Source of the DNA: a virus
Reading direction: 5' to 3' (one strand)
Length of the DNA: 41,738 bases
IMG/VR virus record: IMGVR_UViG_3300009285_002867
Location: 1 to 41,738 of that record
Part shown: piece after piece, positions 21,416 to 29,239 of the stretch
Layout of the letters: every line of letters starts with the position of its first letter
How positions within the stretch are numbered: the stretch's first letter is position 1
Notes under the pieces: model-generated
The model's input: the letters and a program-made list of their open reading frames with translations, nothing else
What the model was told of the DNA's origin: nothing
The model's database searches: none
Position numbers and translations under genes: made by a program

Positions 21416-21705
21416 AATACTGTGCCTCGACCGCTTGCAAGCAAGACCGGTACTTCTCGGAGGACGAGGACTTCTGCTCAGTCTGTCGGGAGGAACTAAC
21501 CCCCTGCATCCGGTGTCTCTGCGGCCAACAAGAGTTTAGCCCAAAGAATCGACATGAGGATAAAGCCTGCCGGAAGTGCGGGGAACGGCTGACACCGGAC
21601 TATCTCGGCCAGTGCATGAGTCGGCAGCTCAAGGGGATGGTCGAAGAGATCAAGGGGAAGCAAGCTAGTGCCGCGATTGCGATTGCGCCATTCTATGTCA
21701 ACTAA
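21412..21705 (+). CDS. Zinc-finger protein with multiple CxxC motifs
   Basis: 97 residues. CSVC (22-25), CIRCLC (32-37) and CRKC (53-56) suggest two or more zinc ribbons, followed by a basic helix (QLKGMVEEIKGKQASAAIAI). Its 3' end overlaps the nuclease gene by 11 bases. Confidence 0.68.
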   Translation: MKYCASTACKQDRYFSEDEDFCSVCREELTPCIRCLCGQQEFSPKNRHEDKACRKCGERLTPDYLGQCMSRQLKGMVEEIKGKQASAAIAIAPFYVN

Positions 21706-22327
21706 TCTGCCGTATTATGAAGTAGAGGGACGCCAGTATCCCCGCGTCACTAGCATCCTCTCAATCCTCCGTGACCCTGACCTGGAGGTGTGGGCGGAGA
21801 AGGTTGGACCTGTCGCTGCCAAACGGAAGGCCACCCATGCGGCCAAGGTGGGGACGACCCTTGACCGGATGATTAAGCAACAAGTGGCAGGGGAGAAGGT
21901 GACATGGCCGAGGCCCGCCTCAGCCGAAGTCCGGCAAGGGTGGAAGGCGTGGGAAGAATACCGTCGCTTGCATGAGGTCGACTATCAGATTGGCAAACCC
22001 CTTGTCAGCCCTCTGTACGGCTATGGGGGGGAGCCAGACCTCTACAAGGAAGAGGAGATTGTGGACATTAAAGCGACGACGCGGTTGCGGGAGAAACACT
22101 GGATACAGCTTCACGCTTATGCCCCCCTCTTGTTCCCAGCATGGAAACCCCATCGACAATGGAGTGACGTAATGCTTAAACTCATCCGCCTTGATACCTT
22201 CCTCGGCACCTATGAGGTCAAAATGCGACGGTGGGATCGACAGATATGGGAAACCTTCTTGAAGCTCAAGGATGTCTATGCCACGTGGTATCAACCGCAG
22301 GAGGAGGCCCATGTCAGCCGTCAGTGA
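21695..22327 (+). CDS. PD-(D/E)XK nuclease of the Cas4/RecB type
   Basis: 210 residues. GGEPDLYKEEEIVDIKATTR (residues 111-130) holds Asp115 and the D124-x-K126 motif, and QLHAYA (138-143) is the conserved QxxxY-like helix. This is the family of phage exonucleases that resect DNA ends for recombination. The N-terminal VEGRQYPRVTSILSIL is also typical. It stands directly before a Sak4-like ATPase, which supports a recombination role. Confidence 0.82.
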   Translation: MSTNLPYYEVEGRQYPRVTSILSILRDPDLEVWAEKVGPVAAKRKATHAAKVGTTLDRMIKQQVAGEKVTWPRPASAEVRQGWKAWEEYRRLHEVDYQIGKPLVSPLYGYGGEPDLYKEEEIVDIKATTRLREKHWIQLHAYAPLLFPAWKPHRQWSDVMLKLIRLDTFLGTYEVKMRRWDRQIWETFLKLKDVYATWYQPQEEAHVSRQ

Positions 22328-23081
22328 GAAAGCCCCGCGGCTCGTGTTACCGGTGGTCCCATCAGTCCCCACCAAGGTGTGGGAGGAACAACGTGTCCTT
22401 CTCATCGGCCAGGCGGGGACAGGGAAGTCGACGTTCCTCTCCAATGACCCTGATGCCCTCTTCATCGACACGGAGGGCAACCTGAGCCACTTGGGGGTCA
22501 AGAAAGTCCCCTGCCGCAGTTGGGACGACTTCCGAGCCATCTATGAGGCACTGTATGCGAAAGCAGCCGAGGGAGCGTTCCCCTACAAGACCCTCGTCAT
22601 TGACACCGCTGACCGTTGGCTCGCCCTGGCTGAGGAGGAGGTCATTGGCCGCGCGAGGGAGAAGTATAACCCGACTGTTGCGGCGAAGATTTTCACCATC
22701 GGGGACATTCCTGAAGGAAACGGCTGGGCACAGACCACCAAGCTCATCATGGTGGCGTTAGATAAGTTGGATCAGTTGCCGGCCGCCTTGGTGCTCATTG
22801 CCCATGTCAAGCAGGTCAAGGTGGAGGAACCTACGTCAAAGTATGACAAGGAGACCATCAGCTTATGGGGCGGGGTCGGCAGCAACGTCTTGGGGTGGGT
22901 GAAGCACACCCTTCATTTACAAGCATTTTGGACAGGAGATGTGCTCCACCGATACGTTCGGACGCTTCCACAAAAGGGTTTGGAGGCAAAGAGCCACGGG
23001 GCCATTGTCCAAGATCGCCTAGAGTGGACAACGCAGGACTTGAGGAAAGAATGGGAAACATTCAGAAAGCTCTTCGATTGA
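22311..23081 (+). CDS. Sak4-like RecA-fold ATPase
   Basis: 256 residues. GQAGTGKS (residues 33-40) is Walker A, KTLVIDTAD (93-101) is Walker B, and AALVLIAHVKQVKVEE (155-175 region) carries the sensor segment. This short RecA-like family (AAA_24) promotes strand annealing and recombination in phages, usually with an SSB. The start at 22311 has GGAGG eight bases upstream. Neighbours are an exonuclease and an SSB-like gene. Confidence 0.82.
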   Translation: MSAVSEKAPRLVLPVVPSVPTKVWEEQRVLLIGQAGTGKSTFLSNDPDALFIDTEGNLSHLGVKKVPCRSWDDFRAIYEALYAKAAEGAFPYKTLVIDTADRWLALAEEEVIGRAREKYNPTVAAKIFTIGDIPEGNGWAQTTKLIMVALDKLDQLPAALVLIAHVKQVKVEEPTSKYDKETISLWGGVGSNVLGWVKHTLHLQAFWTGDVLHRYVRTLPQKGLEAKSHGAIVQDRLEWTTQDLRKEWETFRKLFD

Positions 23082-23112
23082 AAGTGTGTAGTAGCAACTG
23101 GAACAGTAGCAG

Positions 23113-23280
23113 ATGGAACAGCAACTGACTATCCCTCTCGTGAGGCGCACCCACCAGGAGACCCGCTACCTCTTGGAAGTCAGCGGCTTGACCGCCGAGG
23201 TCGTGGAGGATCTCATGCGGAAGCTCGTCAAGGCAGGACTTGTGGAGCCAGTGGCAACGGAGGAGCACGGACATGGATGA
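23113..23280 (+). CDS. Small protein between Sak4-like and SSB-like genes
   Basis: 55 residues, MEQQLTIPLVRRTHQETRYL, then LTAEVVEDLMRKLVKAGLVE. The second half resembles part of a winged helix. The gene overlaps the next by 8 bases. Unknown function. Confidence 0.6.
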   Translation: MEQQLTIPLVRRTHQETRYLLEVSGLTAEVVEDLMRKLVKAGLVEPVATEEHGHG

Positions 23281-23800
23281 TGTGCTGAAGGCATTGGGGG
23301 AAGCGGGGTTTACGCCAGTGGCGAATAACGATGAGGACTTCCCGCCACTGAAGGGAGAGTATGCGGCCACCTGCACCGTGCTGAGGCCCTTTGAGGACAA
23401 GGAGACGGGGGAGAAGACCGCCTACCTGGCCAACTTCAAGATTGGGCAGACCCTGAGTGGCGACCCTGCCGATGGCCGCGTCCTCTCCCGCTTCTACCGC
23501 ATTGCAGGCAAGGATTTCCAGGGCAACCCCATTAATGGGGAAGCTACGCGGGAGGCCATCAAGCAACTCTGCAATGACGCGTTCACCGCTGGGGTGCAGC
23601 TTGACCTCGGCAGCACCGCAGCGTTCGAGGGGAGCTTTGCCATGATGATTGACCGTCCCTGCTTCGTCCGGGCGTGGCACTTCTCCCCGAAGGATGAGCC
23701 GGAGCGCAAGATTCAGCAATTTGTCATCAAACAGGAGAAGCAGTTGCGGAAGGGATCGAAGGAAGGCGCGGCAGGTCGGACAGACCGAGCGCCGTTCTAA
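23273..23800 (+). CDS. Putative single-stranded DNA-binding protein
   Basis: 175 residues. Beta-rich OB-fold-like centre (EYAATCTVLRPFEDKETGEK, then GRVLSRFYRIAGKDFQGNPI), and it ends DRAPF, reminiscent of the D-x-x-P-F tail by which SSBs contact partners. This is inferred from the pairing with a Sak4-like ATPase and from size, not from a clear motif. It may also be of the DUF669 type. Confidence 0.65.
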   Translation: MDDVLKALGEAGFTPVANNDEDFPPLKGEYAATCTVLRPFEDKETGEKTAYLANFKIGQTLSGDPADGRVLSRFYRIAGKDFQGNPINGEATREAIKQLCNDAFTAGVQLDLGSTAAFEGSFAMMIDRPCFVRAWHFSPKDEPERKIQQFVIKQEKQLRKGSKEGAAGRTDRAPF

Positions 23801-23933
23801 CCTGAGTCAGTGGACTCCTCCGTCGATTTGTCTGTTTCCTTAGAGACAGGTTTTCGTGTTGTTCTGCGACGTAGCGAGCGCGTTCTGGTTCTTGTTTTTG
23901 CGCGAGCGGTCGGAGCAGCGTCACGAGAGTGTG

Positions 23934-24365
23934 ATGGTGGTACTTGTGGATACCAGAGAACAACTCGCCGTGACGTTTCCCAAGGCGGTTAAGGTGAGAC
24001 GCGTGACCCTCCCCTTTGGGGACTACGCAGCCGAGACAGATGCTGGACAACGGTTTCCTGTGGTTTGGGAGCGCAAGAGTCTCCCTGACCTCTTTAGCAC
24101 CATGACGAGCAACTACCCACGCTTTAAGATGGAACTTCTCGCCGCCCAGGAAGCCAATGTCCAACTCCTCCTCGGCATCGAGGGGACACTCACCGATGTG
24201 CTAGAAGGGGTCCCCTACTCGGACTTTGCTGGGGAGTCGTGTGTCAGGAAGGTGATGACCCTCTGGGTACGGTATGGGTTGCGGCCAGTCTTCTGCTGCA
24301 ACCGCCGCGAGTTGGCCCAGCAGATTGTAGGACTGTTTGCGGCAATTGAACGAGGGTATCAATGA
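23934..24365 (+). CDS. ERCC4-type (XPF/Mus81) nuclease
   Basis: 143 residues. MVVLVDTREQ (catalytic Asp6), VTLPFGDYAAET (Asp30) and WERKSLPDLFSTM (E46-R47-K48) make the GDxnERKxxxD pattern of the ERCC4 domain, a structure-specific DNA endonuclease. The single domain without the helix-hairpin-helix part is usual in phages. It probably resolves branched recombination intermediates with the genes just upstream. It overlaps the next gene by ATGA. The 133-base gap before it holds no other gene. Confidence 0.85.
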   Translation: MVVLVDTREQLAVTFPKAVKVRRVTLPFGDYAAETDAGQRFPVVWERKSLPDLFSTMTSNYPRFKMELLAAQEANVQLLLGIEGTLTDVLEGVPYSDFAGESCVRKVMTLWVRYGLRPVFCCNRRELAQQIVGLFAAIERGYQ

Positions 24366-24670
24366 CCCACTGGGTTCTTCTCTCACTCCTCAGCCTTAGC
24401 TTGCTGGGAGCAACCTATGCCATGGAGACCGATGGGAAGTATCGGGTCTTTATTGGACCTGATCACCGTACCGATTGGGTTGATGTCTGTTGTCGCTACA
24501 CTGACCAGTTGCAATTGGAGTTCGCTGACTATACCCCCATTGAACGACTGGTGATAGAACGAAAAGGGGGAGTCACCCGTTACGAGATTACCAAGAAGTA
24601 TTCTCGATGGGTACTCATGGGACGAGTGGAAGACCCCCTGAGTTGGTCTCTGCGGCAGGAGGTGCCATGA
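24362..24670 (+). CDS. Small secreted protein
   Basis: 102 residues. Signal peptide MTHWVLLSLLSLSLLGATYA (residues 1-20), then a soluble beta-rich part with WVDVCCRYTDQLQLEFADY and a C-terminal helix-poor end. Two adjacent Cys. Function is unknown; it may alter the cell envelope. Confidence 0.7.
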   Translation: MTHWVLLSLLSLSLLGATYAMETDGKYRVFIGPDHRTDWVDVCCRYTDQLQLEFADYTPIERLVIERKGGVTRYEITKKYSRWVLMGRVEDPLSWSLRQEVP

Positions 24671-24702
24671 TGACCTACCTTCGCCAAGGGGAGGAGAGTT
24701 AG

Positions 24703-24846
24703 GTGCTCGGCGACTGGCTCCTGAAGCTGCTGATCGTTGAGTACGTCGGGATCGCTCTCGCCTACGCCTATCAAGGGGACGGGTGGCGATTCCTCTACTT
24801 TGTAAGTGCGGCGGGGATCAGCGTGGCGGTGGTGGGGATGCGATGA
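24703..24846 (+). CDS. Small membrane protein (GTG start)
   Basis: 47 residues, VLGDWLLKLLIVEYVGIALA, then DGWRFLYFVSAAGISVAVVG. Two hydrophobic segments form a hairpin. A tiny frame (24668-24703) carries GGGGAGGAG and stops directly at the GTG, so initiation is coupled. It may act as a small holin-like or envelope protein. Confidence 0.6.
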   Translation: MLGDWLLKLLIVEYVGIALAYAYQGDGWRFLYFVSAAGISVAVVGMR

Positions 24847-25040
24847 GACGCCGACTGGTCTCCACGTTAGACTGCCCGCATCTTGCCCTCACCGGAGTGG
24901 ATCGGTTGCATCCGTCACAGCCTGAGAAACTCTGGCGCTGTGATGGGTGTGGCTTTTTGGCGGTGCCGGATGGGACGGCCTTGCTGGTGCATTCGCCTGA
25001 CGAAGGCTATGTCTATCGGCGCATCTGGGTGAACGCATGA
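24843..25040 (+). CDS. Small zinc-binding protein
   Basis: 65 residues. CPHL near 11 and CDGCGFLAV (38-46) with His suggest a zinc knuckle (LHPSQPEKLWRCDGCGFLAV). ATGA overlaps with both neighbours. Confidence 0.62.
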   Translation: MRRRLVSTLDCPHLALTGVDRLHPSQPEKLWRCDGCGFLAVPDGTALLVHSPDEGYVYRRIWVNA

Positions 25041-25144
25041 GCTTCCCTCGTGAGCGTGTTGTGGATGCGATGACGTGGGAAGTTCAGCAGGGGCATGTGG
25101 TGGAGTTGCTGCGAGCCAATTTGGCAGAGGAAGAGGCGGACTGA
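25037..25144 (+). CDS. 35-residue acidic peptide
   Basis: MSFPRERVVDAMTWEVQQGH, helical and acidic at the end (LLRANLAEEEAD). The main support is the ATGA overlap with the preceding gene. Confidence 0.5.
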   Translation: MSFPRERVVDAMTWEVQQGHVVELLRANLAEEEAD

Positions 25145-25175
25145 TGAGAGTCTATGAGAAATCGGGGATAGCGCG

Positions 25176-25604
25176 GTGGAATATATGACGCTGCGCGACC
25201 AGGTGACTCAGGTTTTGGTGAGAAAAGGAGTTCGGCCACGTGAAATCCACGATAAATGGTACGAAAACCTTGTGAATGATCTCTGCACGCTCTTTACACC
25301 TCCGACGCCGGATCGGGAGGCGTTAGACAGAACGGTTGAAATCGCGTACCAAGACGGGTACTTCATGGTTGGCCACCTGAATAAATTGAAGGAGGCGCTG
25401 ATGGCCTGGGCGTCTGGCCAGCCAGCGAAGCCGGAAGAGTGGTGTCCGCATATTGAACAGGCCGTGGATGGCAACAATATCCCACGGTTTTGGATGAAGG
25501 GCGTTCTTCCTCCTGTAGCGGATAAGTGGACAGTGTGCCCCATCTGCGCTGTGCCGAAACCTGAGATGTCAAGGTATGTCAAGGGGACAACACAAGCAGA
25601 GTAA
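25176..25604 (+). CDS. Early protein of unknown function
   Basis: 142 residues. It probably starts at GTG 25176 or ATG 25185; no strong Shine-Dalgarno site is present. EEWCPHIEQAVDG and WTVCPICAVPKPEM give two pairs of possible zinc ligands. The N-terminal half is helical. No family was recognised. Confidence 0.6.
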   Translation: MEYMTLRDQVTQVLVRKGVRPREIHDKWYENLVNDLCTLFTPPTPDREALDRTVEIAYQDGYFMVGHLNKLKEALMAWASGQPAKPEEWCPHIEQAVDGNNIPRFWMKGVLPPVADKWTVCPICAVPKPEMSRYVKGTTQAE

Positions 25605-25867
25605 TTTCCATCCAAAAAGTTCTCGTGGTGGCCGCCTCTTGAACAAGCTGGGGCACCGAGGCAGGCGGACGCCGCTCTGGAAGTTGCGGAAAGCGTTGGT
25701 GAAGCGATGAGGGGGCGTGGCTCGGCATCCACTAAACAGCAGCTTTGACCGGCCTTTGACGAGCCGAGTAGGAAGGCCGGTCGAGATACCACCGTGGGGC
25801 CCTCTCCAGCTGCGGGAACGAATGCGAGGGCTGCCCCCTATATTTTCTTGGTCGATAAAGGAGACTG
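25605..25867. other. Gap of about 260 bases with a hairpin
   Basis: No convincing gene. A 10-bp perfect stem GACCGGCCTT (25747-25756) and AAGGCCGGTC (25773-25782) with a 16-base loop lies in the middle. No T-run follows, so it is not an intrinsic terminator. The 14-mer AACAAGCTGGGGCA at about 25642 recurs at about 26758. Confidence 0.6.
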
Positions 25868-26137
25868 ATGAGAAAGGCAACGATGCCTTACCTGAACCCC
25901 TCCCCCACCCGCCTGGAGCGATTGGCGCGAGTGGGGCAAGAGGTTGTTGATGCGGTACTCCCACTCATCTGTTCTCACGACCCGCAGACATTAATAGGTA
26001 AGCCGATTGGGATGTATCACTGTCCCGACTGTGCCCAGATGCAGATCGCTGGGACTCCCCACGTTGCAGATATGGAGAGTCTTCGGGACGCCCTTGCCAA
26101 CTGGCAGGCGGCGGTGGAAGAGATGGTGCAACCATGA
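25868..26137 (+). CDS. Small zinc-ribbon-like protein
   Basis: 89 residues. C35-x-H, then CPDC near 52 (HCPDCAQMQIAG), and a C-terminal helix ending LANWQAAVEEMVQP. A similar helix (LTRWQAAVQEVEVEK) ends the protein at 27959-28192, so the two may be paralogues. AAAGGAGAC precedes the ATG. Confidence 0.62.
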   Translation: MRKATMPYLNPSPTRLERLARVGQEVVDAVLPLICSHDPQTLIGKPIGMYHCPDCAQMQIAGTPHVADMESLRDALANWQAAVEEMVQP

Positions 26138-26598
26138 GAACCGTTCAGTCCTATCGACACACCACTGTGCATTGGGGTAAGAGCCAGGCCGATACACTCC
26201 GGATGCTCGCCAAACATGGCGTCCGAGACGTGCGGTTCACCATGCTTGACAGTCAACAAATCATCATTTGCGAATTCAGCTATCCGACGAAGCTGGAGGG
26301 GAAAGAGGTCTTGCTGGGTGTGCGGATTCAGATAAAGCTCCCTCCACAAGGACGGTTGACGGAGACAGACCGGACGAAAAATCAGGCGCATCGAGCCCTG
26401 TTCTACTACCTCAAGACGAAGTTTGAGGCGTTGCAATTCGGCCTCGTGGAGTTCGTCGAAGAGTTCTTGCCTCATCTTACGCTGATCGACAAGCAAGGCC
26501 ATTCCTCAACGGTATTTCAGATGATCGGTCAGAAGGTGAAGCACGGCTACATCACCGGACAACAAAGCGGACAACTCCTCTTGCCAGAGTTGAAATGA
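26134..26598 (+). CDS. Early protein of unknown function
   Basis: 154 residues, soluble, mixed alpha/beta. Contains KSQADTLRMLAKHGVRDVRF and the basic/helical NQAHRALFYYLKTKFEALQF. The sequence has the look of a conserved phage protein, but I cannot assign a family. ATGA overlap upstream. Confidence 0.65.
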   Translation: MRTVQSYRHTTVHWGKSQADTLRMLAKHGVRDVRFTMLDSQQIIICEFSYPTKLEGKEVLLGVRIQIKLPPQGRLTETDRTKNQAHRALFYYLKTKFEALQFGLVEFVEEFLPHLTLIDKQGHSSTVFQMIGQKVKHGYITGQQSGQLLLPELK

Positions 26599-26747
26599 AC
26601 AGGCGTCGAGCGAGCGCGGCGTGGCGAGCAGCGAGACTTGCGCTATTATTTGAGGCGAGCCAAAGACGCTGGCAACCAGATGACACGCAGGCTGGAGCGC
26701 AGAGAGGTTGGATTAAGACCGTGGCGATACGGCCCGTTGCCAAGTAA
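26595..26747 (+). CDS. 50-residue arginine-rich protein
   Basis: MNRRRASAAWRAARLALLFE, about one fifth Arg. It overlaps the preceding gene by ATGA. An inverted repeat of 13 bp surrounds most of it (26604-26616 and 26781-26793). It may bind nucleic acid or be spurious. Confidence 0.45.
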   Translation: MNRRRASAAWRAARLALLFEASQRRWQPDDTQAGAQRGWIKTVAIRPVAK

Positions 26748-26793
26748 CGGCAGCATCCAACAAGCTGGGGCAGGACTAGCCGCTCGCTCGACG
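26604..26793. repeat. 13-bp inverted repeat flanking the small Arg-rich gene
   Basis: CGTCGAGCGAGCG (26604-26616) and its reverse complement CGCTCGCTCGACG (26781-26793). The spacing of 164 bases is too long for a simple terminator. It could be a fold-back RNA or the trace of a mobile insertion. Confidence 0.55.
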
Positions 26794-26818
26794 TCTCTTC
26801 ACATCACAAGGGGAGGGC

Positions 26819-27181
26819 ATGATGCTTGACCTCGACGACTTGGAACGGCTGGCGAAGGCGGCGACGCCTGGACACAGAACAATACATGGATTAGATGGAT
26901 TTCGGTATAGCCTCCAAAATAATAACTCAGGATTAGCCCTTGCTGAACTGAGTGACATATCGCCAGCAGATGCAAATTTCATCGCCACCTGCTCTCCCGA
27001 CGTAGTATTGGAGTTGGTGGCGCGGGTGCGGAAAGCAGAAATGCAATTAACCAACCTCTGCACGTGCATGGACCGTTATCCGGATCATCCTCATCCAGAG
27101 TATAGTCGGCAACGCTGTCCTGTTCACCGAGACCATTGCGCTTCTTCTGTCACCCCGCATTCTGAGCCACCCCATGCCTGA
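26819..27181 (+). CDS. Ead/Ea22-like protein
   Basis: 120 residues. DLERLAKAATPG near the start and ADANFIATCSPDVVLELVARVRKAEM (residues 50-78) follow the pattern of the Ead/Ea22 family seen in lambdoid phages and other early regions. Its function is unknown. The Cys/His-rich C-terminus (LCTCMDRYPDHPHPEYSRQRC) could hold a zinc ion. It starts after AAGGGGAGGG. Confidence 0.65.
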   Translation: MMLDLDDLERLAKAATPGHRTIHGLDGFRYSLQNNNSGLALAELSDISPADANFIATCSPDVVLELVARVRKAEMQLTNLCTCMDRYPDHPHPEYSRQRCPVHRDHCASSVTPHSEPPHA

Positions 27182-27243
27182 CATGACCCCCCACGACGCG
27201 GCGCGGCAGGGAGGGATGGGATGAGCATAACAAGGAGATCATT

Positions 27244-27513
27244 ATGCCTATGAGTTTCCCGGATTACGATTCGCTCAAACAAATTGGACGGATTCATAAG
27301 TTCCGTGATCCTCACAAAAATGAACCTGAAGCCAAGTACCGACAGGCGCTTGCGAACTACGTCGAACCCATTGACCGTATCGAGTCACATGAGATTCGTA
27401 CAGGCAAGGGATGGGACATGTGGAACGACGCCGAGCAGATGGAAATGTTGCAACGATCTATTATTCAAGGCGATCCACACCACCCCGCTTGTCACGGAGG
27501 GAGGGACACCTGA
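27244..27513 (+). CDS. Small early protein
   Basis: 89 residues, highly charged, MPMSFPDYDSLKQIGRIHKF. Starts after AAGGAG; the stop overlaps the next ATG. Unknown function. Confidence 0.6.
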   Translation: MPMSFPDYDSLKQIGRIHKFRDPHKNEPEAKYRQALANYVEPIDRIESHEIRTGKGWDMWNDAEQMEMLQRSIIQGDPHHPACHGGRDT

Positions 27514-27689
27514 TGCCTGAAGAAATTGACCACTGGGAGCATTGTTGTACGAGAGAATGTGTTGAGGAACATATCATTCATTGCTCAGCATGTACGGTAA
27601 CTCGTCGCGGCGAGTATTATCTCTGTCGTGCTGGGGCTATACTCAATCAGAAATATCTTAAGGATAGGATGATGACCTATGCCCCCTGA
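27513..27689 (+). CDS. Small cysteine-rich protein
   Basis: 58 residues with Cys at CC (11-12), C16, CSAC (24-27) and C38, a possible zinc-binding set. Its start overlaps the upstream stop. Confidence 0.6.
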   Translation: MPEEIDHWEHCCTRECVEEHIIHCSACTVTRRGEYYLCRAGAILNQKYLKDRMMTYAP

Positions 27690-27867
27690 CTGCCCGCGCG
27701 CGCACCTGCCGGACTGCTCGCGGTGCCATCGACCACTGACCCAACTCGGCGCGATCTCCGTCAGTTCGCCCATCGAAGTCCCTGGGTGGGGCGTCATGCA
27801 TCGCAAGCCGCATCTCTGCGTGTCCTGCGAACAGGCGTTCCTTGCCTGGATGGACAGTTATGCCTGA
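27679..27867 (+). CDS. Small zinc-finger-like protein
   Basis: 62 residues. CSRCHRPLTQLG (13-24) and LCVSCEQAF (47-55) form two CxxC knuckles, typical of a small treble-clef or zinc ribbon. It overlaps the preceding frame by 11 bases and the next by 8. Confidence 0.65.
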   Translation: MPPDCPRAHLPDCSRCHRPLTQLGAISVSSPIEVPGWGVMHRKPHLCVSCEQAFLAWMDSYA

Positions 27868-27928
27868 CCTGACCTTCGTGTGTCGCTGCCGTGGCTCGGC
27901 GGCGAAGCGCTGCGCATGCCAGCGGTAG
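27860..27928 (+). CDS. 22-residue cysteine-rich peptide
   Basis: MPDLTFVCRCRGSAAKRCAC and two more residues. Support is only an overlap with the gene before. Low certainty. Confidence 0.35.
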   Translation: MPDLTFVCRCRGSAAKRCACQR

Positions 27929-27958
27929 TACGACACGATCTTGCAATGCGTTATAAAG

Positions 27959-28192
27959 ATGCGTAGGGCATTACAGCAATGCAGCGAGGTCTTTGAGTAT
28001 GTGGAGCATGATCGAACCTGCATTTTAACACGATTTGAGTGCGGAGAACCGACGGCAGACGGCGGGTATCAAGTAAAATATGCCGGACGGTGGTATGCGA
28101 ATCAGGACGATGTCCCCTGTGCATGCGGGTTAAGGGATGTGTTGACTCGCTGGCAGGCGGCGGTGCAGGAAGTAGAAGTTGAGAAGACTTGA
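27959..28192 (+). CDS. Small protein of unknown function
   Basis: 77 residues from ATG 27959; an alternative TTG at 27941 adds six residues. Cys at CILTRFEC and CACG may bind metal. The C-terminal helix LTRWQAAVQEVEVEK resembles that of the protein at 25868. No clear ribosome-binding site. Confidence 0.55.
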   Translation: MRRALQQCSEVFEYVEHDRTCILTRFECGEPTADGGYQVKYAGRWYANQDDVPCACGLRDVLTRWQAAVQEVEVEKT

Positions 28193-28195
28193 TCG

Positions 28196-28393
28196 ATGAG
28201 GGACTTACAAAAGATCGATGAAGGGTGGTATCAGGATATCGCAGGACACGTCTATTATCAACGCTGGTGGAGAGCGCTGGGAAGTCCATTGAAGAAAGCA
28301 GGATGGTACGTCTGGAGTTCGAGGGGGTCGTCCCTCATCGGTGTGTTCCCCACATTGGCTAAGGCTAGAAAGGTAGGAGCACACGATGCCTGA
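28196..28393 (+). CDS. Small tryptophan-rich protein
   Basis: 65 residues, MRDLQKIDEGWYQDIAGHVY, then WWRALGSPLKKAGWYVWSSR. Beta-rich. Overlaps the next gene by 8 bases. Unknown function. Confidence 0.58.
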   Translation: MRDLQKIDEGWYQDIAGHVYYQRWWRALGSPLKKAGWYVWSSRGSSLIGVFPTLAKARKVGAHDA

Positions 28394-28550
28394 CCCCCTG
28401 ACGCTCTTCCGCCTCACGACGCCCACCCAGGAAGCGGCGCGGCAAGCTGAGCGATTCTATGAGGAATGGACGTGGTGGCACCTGGCGATCCTCGTGGGAA
28501 TTGTGCTAGCGACCTGGTTGGTGGCGGAGCTCACGGATCGGAGGAAATAA
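28386..28550 (+). CDS. Small single-span membrane protein
   Basis: 54 residues. Residues 31-47 (WHLAILVGIVLATWLVA) are one membrane segment after an acidic helix. Located between soluble small proteins and the coiled-coil membrane protein that follows. Confidence 0.6.
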   Translation: MPDPLTLFRLTTPTQEAARQAERFYEEWTWWHLAILVGIVLATWLVAELTDRRK

Positions 28551-28553
28551 GCG

Positions 28554-29021
28554 ATGGTTGAGATTGAACGGTTCGTCCGTGAAGCCGACGTCAAGCCGAC
28601 GTGCGAGTGCGCTGGACGCAAATGCGGGCCGCATCGATGCTGGCCGAGCGTCTGGGGATGGGTGGCGACAGGAAGCCTACTGCTCTACGCCATCCTCATG
28701 CACAGCTTTCAGATGGGGGAACGAGCCCAACTGCGCGGGGCGATGGCGGCGAAGATCGAAGAGCGCGTCGTGGGAGAGGCCAGGGAGACCCAACAGCGGG
28801 CACTCGAAGAGTGGCAGGCGCAAATCCAGACTCTCCTCGTGTCTGCTGACAAAGAAGTGGGCCTTCGACTCCAGCAACACCGGCAGGAGTTCGAGCGACG
28901 ACTCGAAGCCATCCAGTCGATCACGGAGCGTCTCAAACGATTGAACTGGGCGCTAGCGACCCCAGACCTTGAGCGAGATATCCAACTCAAGCAGAAACTT
29001 GAGGAGTTGCAGACACGATGA
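28554..29021 (+). CDS. Membrane protein with a long coiled coil
   Basis: 155 residues. CECAGRKCGPHRC (18-30) is a possible zinc site. Residues 33-50 (WGWVATGSLLLYAILMHS) are a membrane segment, and residues 56-155 are a helix-forming charged region (QQRALEEWQAQIQTLLVSAD). The layout of one span plus a coiled coil resembles inner-membrane spanins (Rz type), but the zinc site and the early-gene location argue against that. Overlaps the next by ATGA. Confidence 0.6.
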   Translation: MVEIERFVREADVKPTCECAGRKCGPHRCWPSVWGWVATGSLLLYAILMHSFQMGERAQLRGAMAAKIEERVVGEARETQQRALEEWQAQIQTLLVSADKEVGLRLQQHRQEFERRLEAIQSITERLKRLNWALATPDLERDIQLKQKLEELQTR

Positions 29022-29227
29022 CCCTCTGGCTCTGGGCGGGACTAGGGACACTGGCCTATGTCCTGCTGTTTGTTGGGTGGCTAGATCGTCGCACCGACTC
29101 CCCCTGGGTAGTGCGGGATAACTACCGGCTCCTGAGCATGGGATTGGTGTTTGTGCTGATCCTCGTGTTGTTGAAAGCCATCTCCTGGCGCACGGAGTTG
29201 ACGACGCTGATGCCGTATTGTAAATAG
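29018..29227 (+). CDS. Small two-span membrane protein
   Basis: 69 residues, two membrane segments (residues 3-20 WLWAGLGTLAYVLLFVGW and 40-58 MGLVFVLILVLLKAI), with RRTDS between. Holin-like shape, but not a known class. ATGA overlap with the gene before. Confidence 0.6.
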   Translation: MTLWLWAGLGTLAYVLLFVGWLDRRTDSPWVVRDNYRLLSMGLVFVLILVLLKAISWRTELTTLMPYCK

Positions 29228-29239
29228 AGGAGGAGCAGC

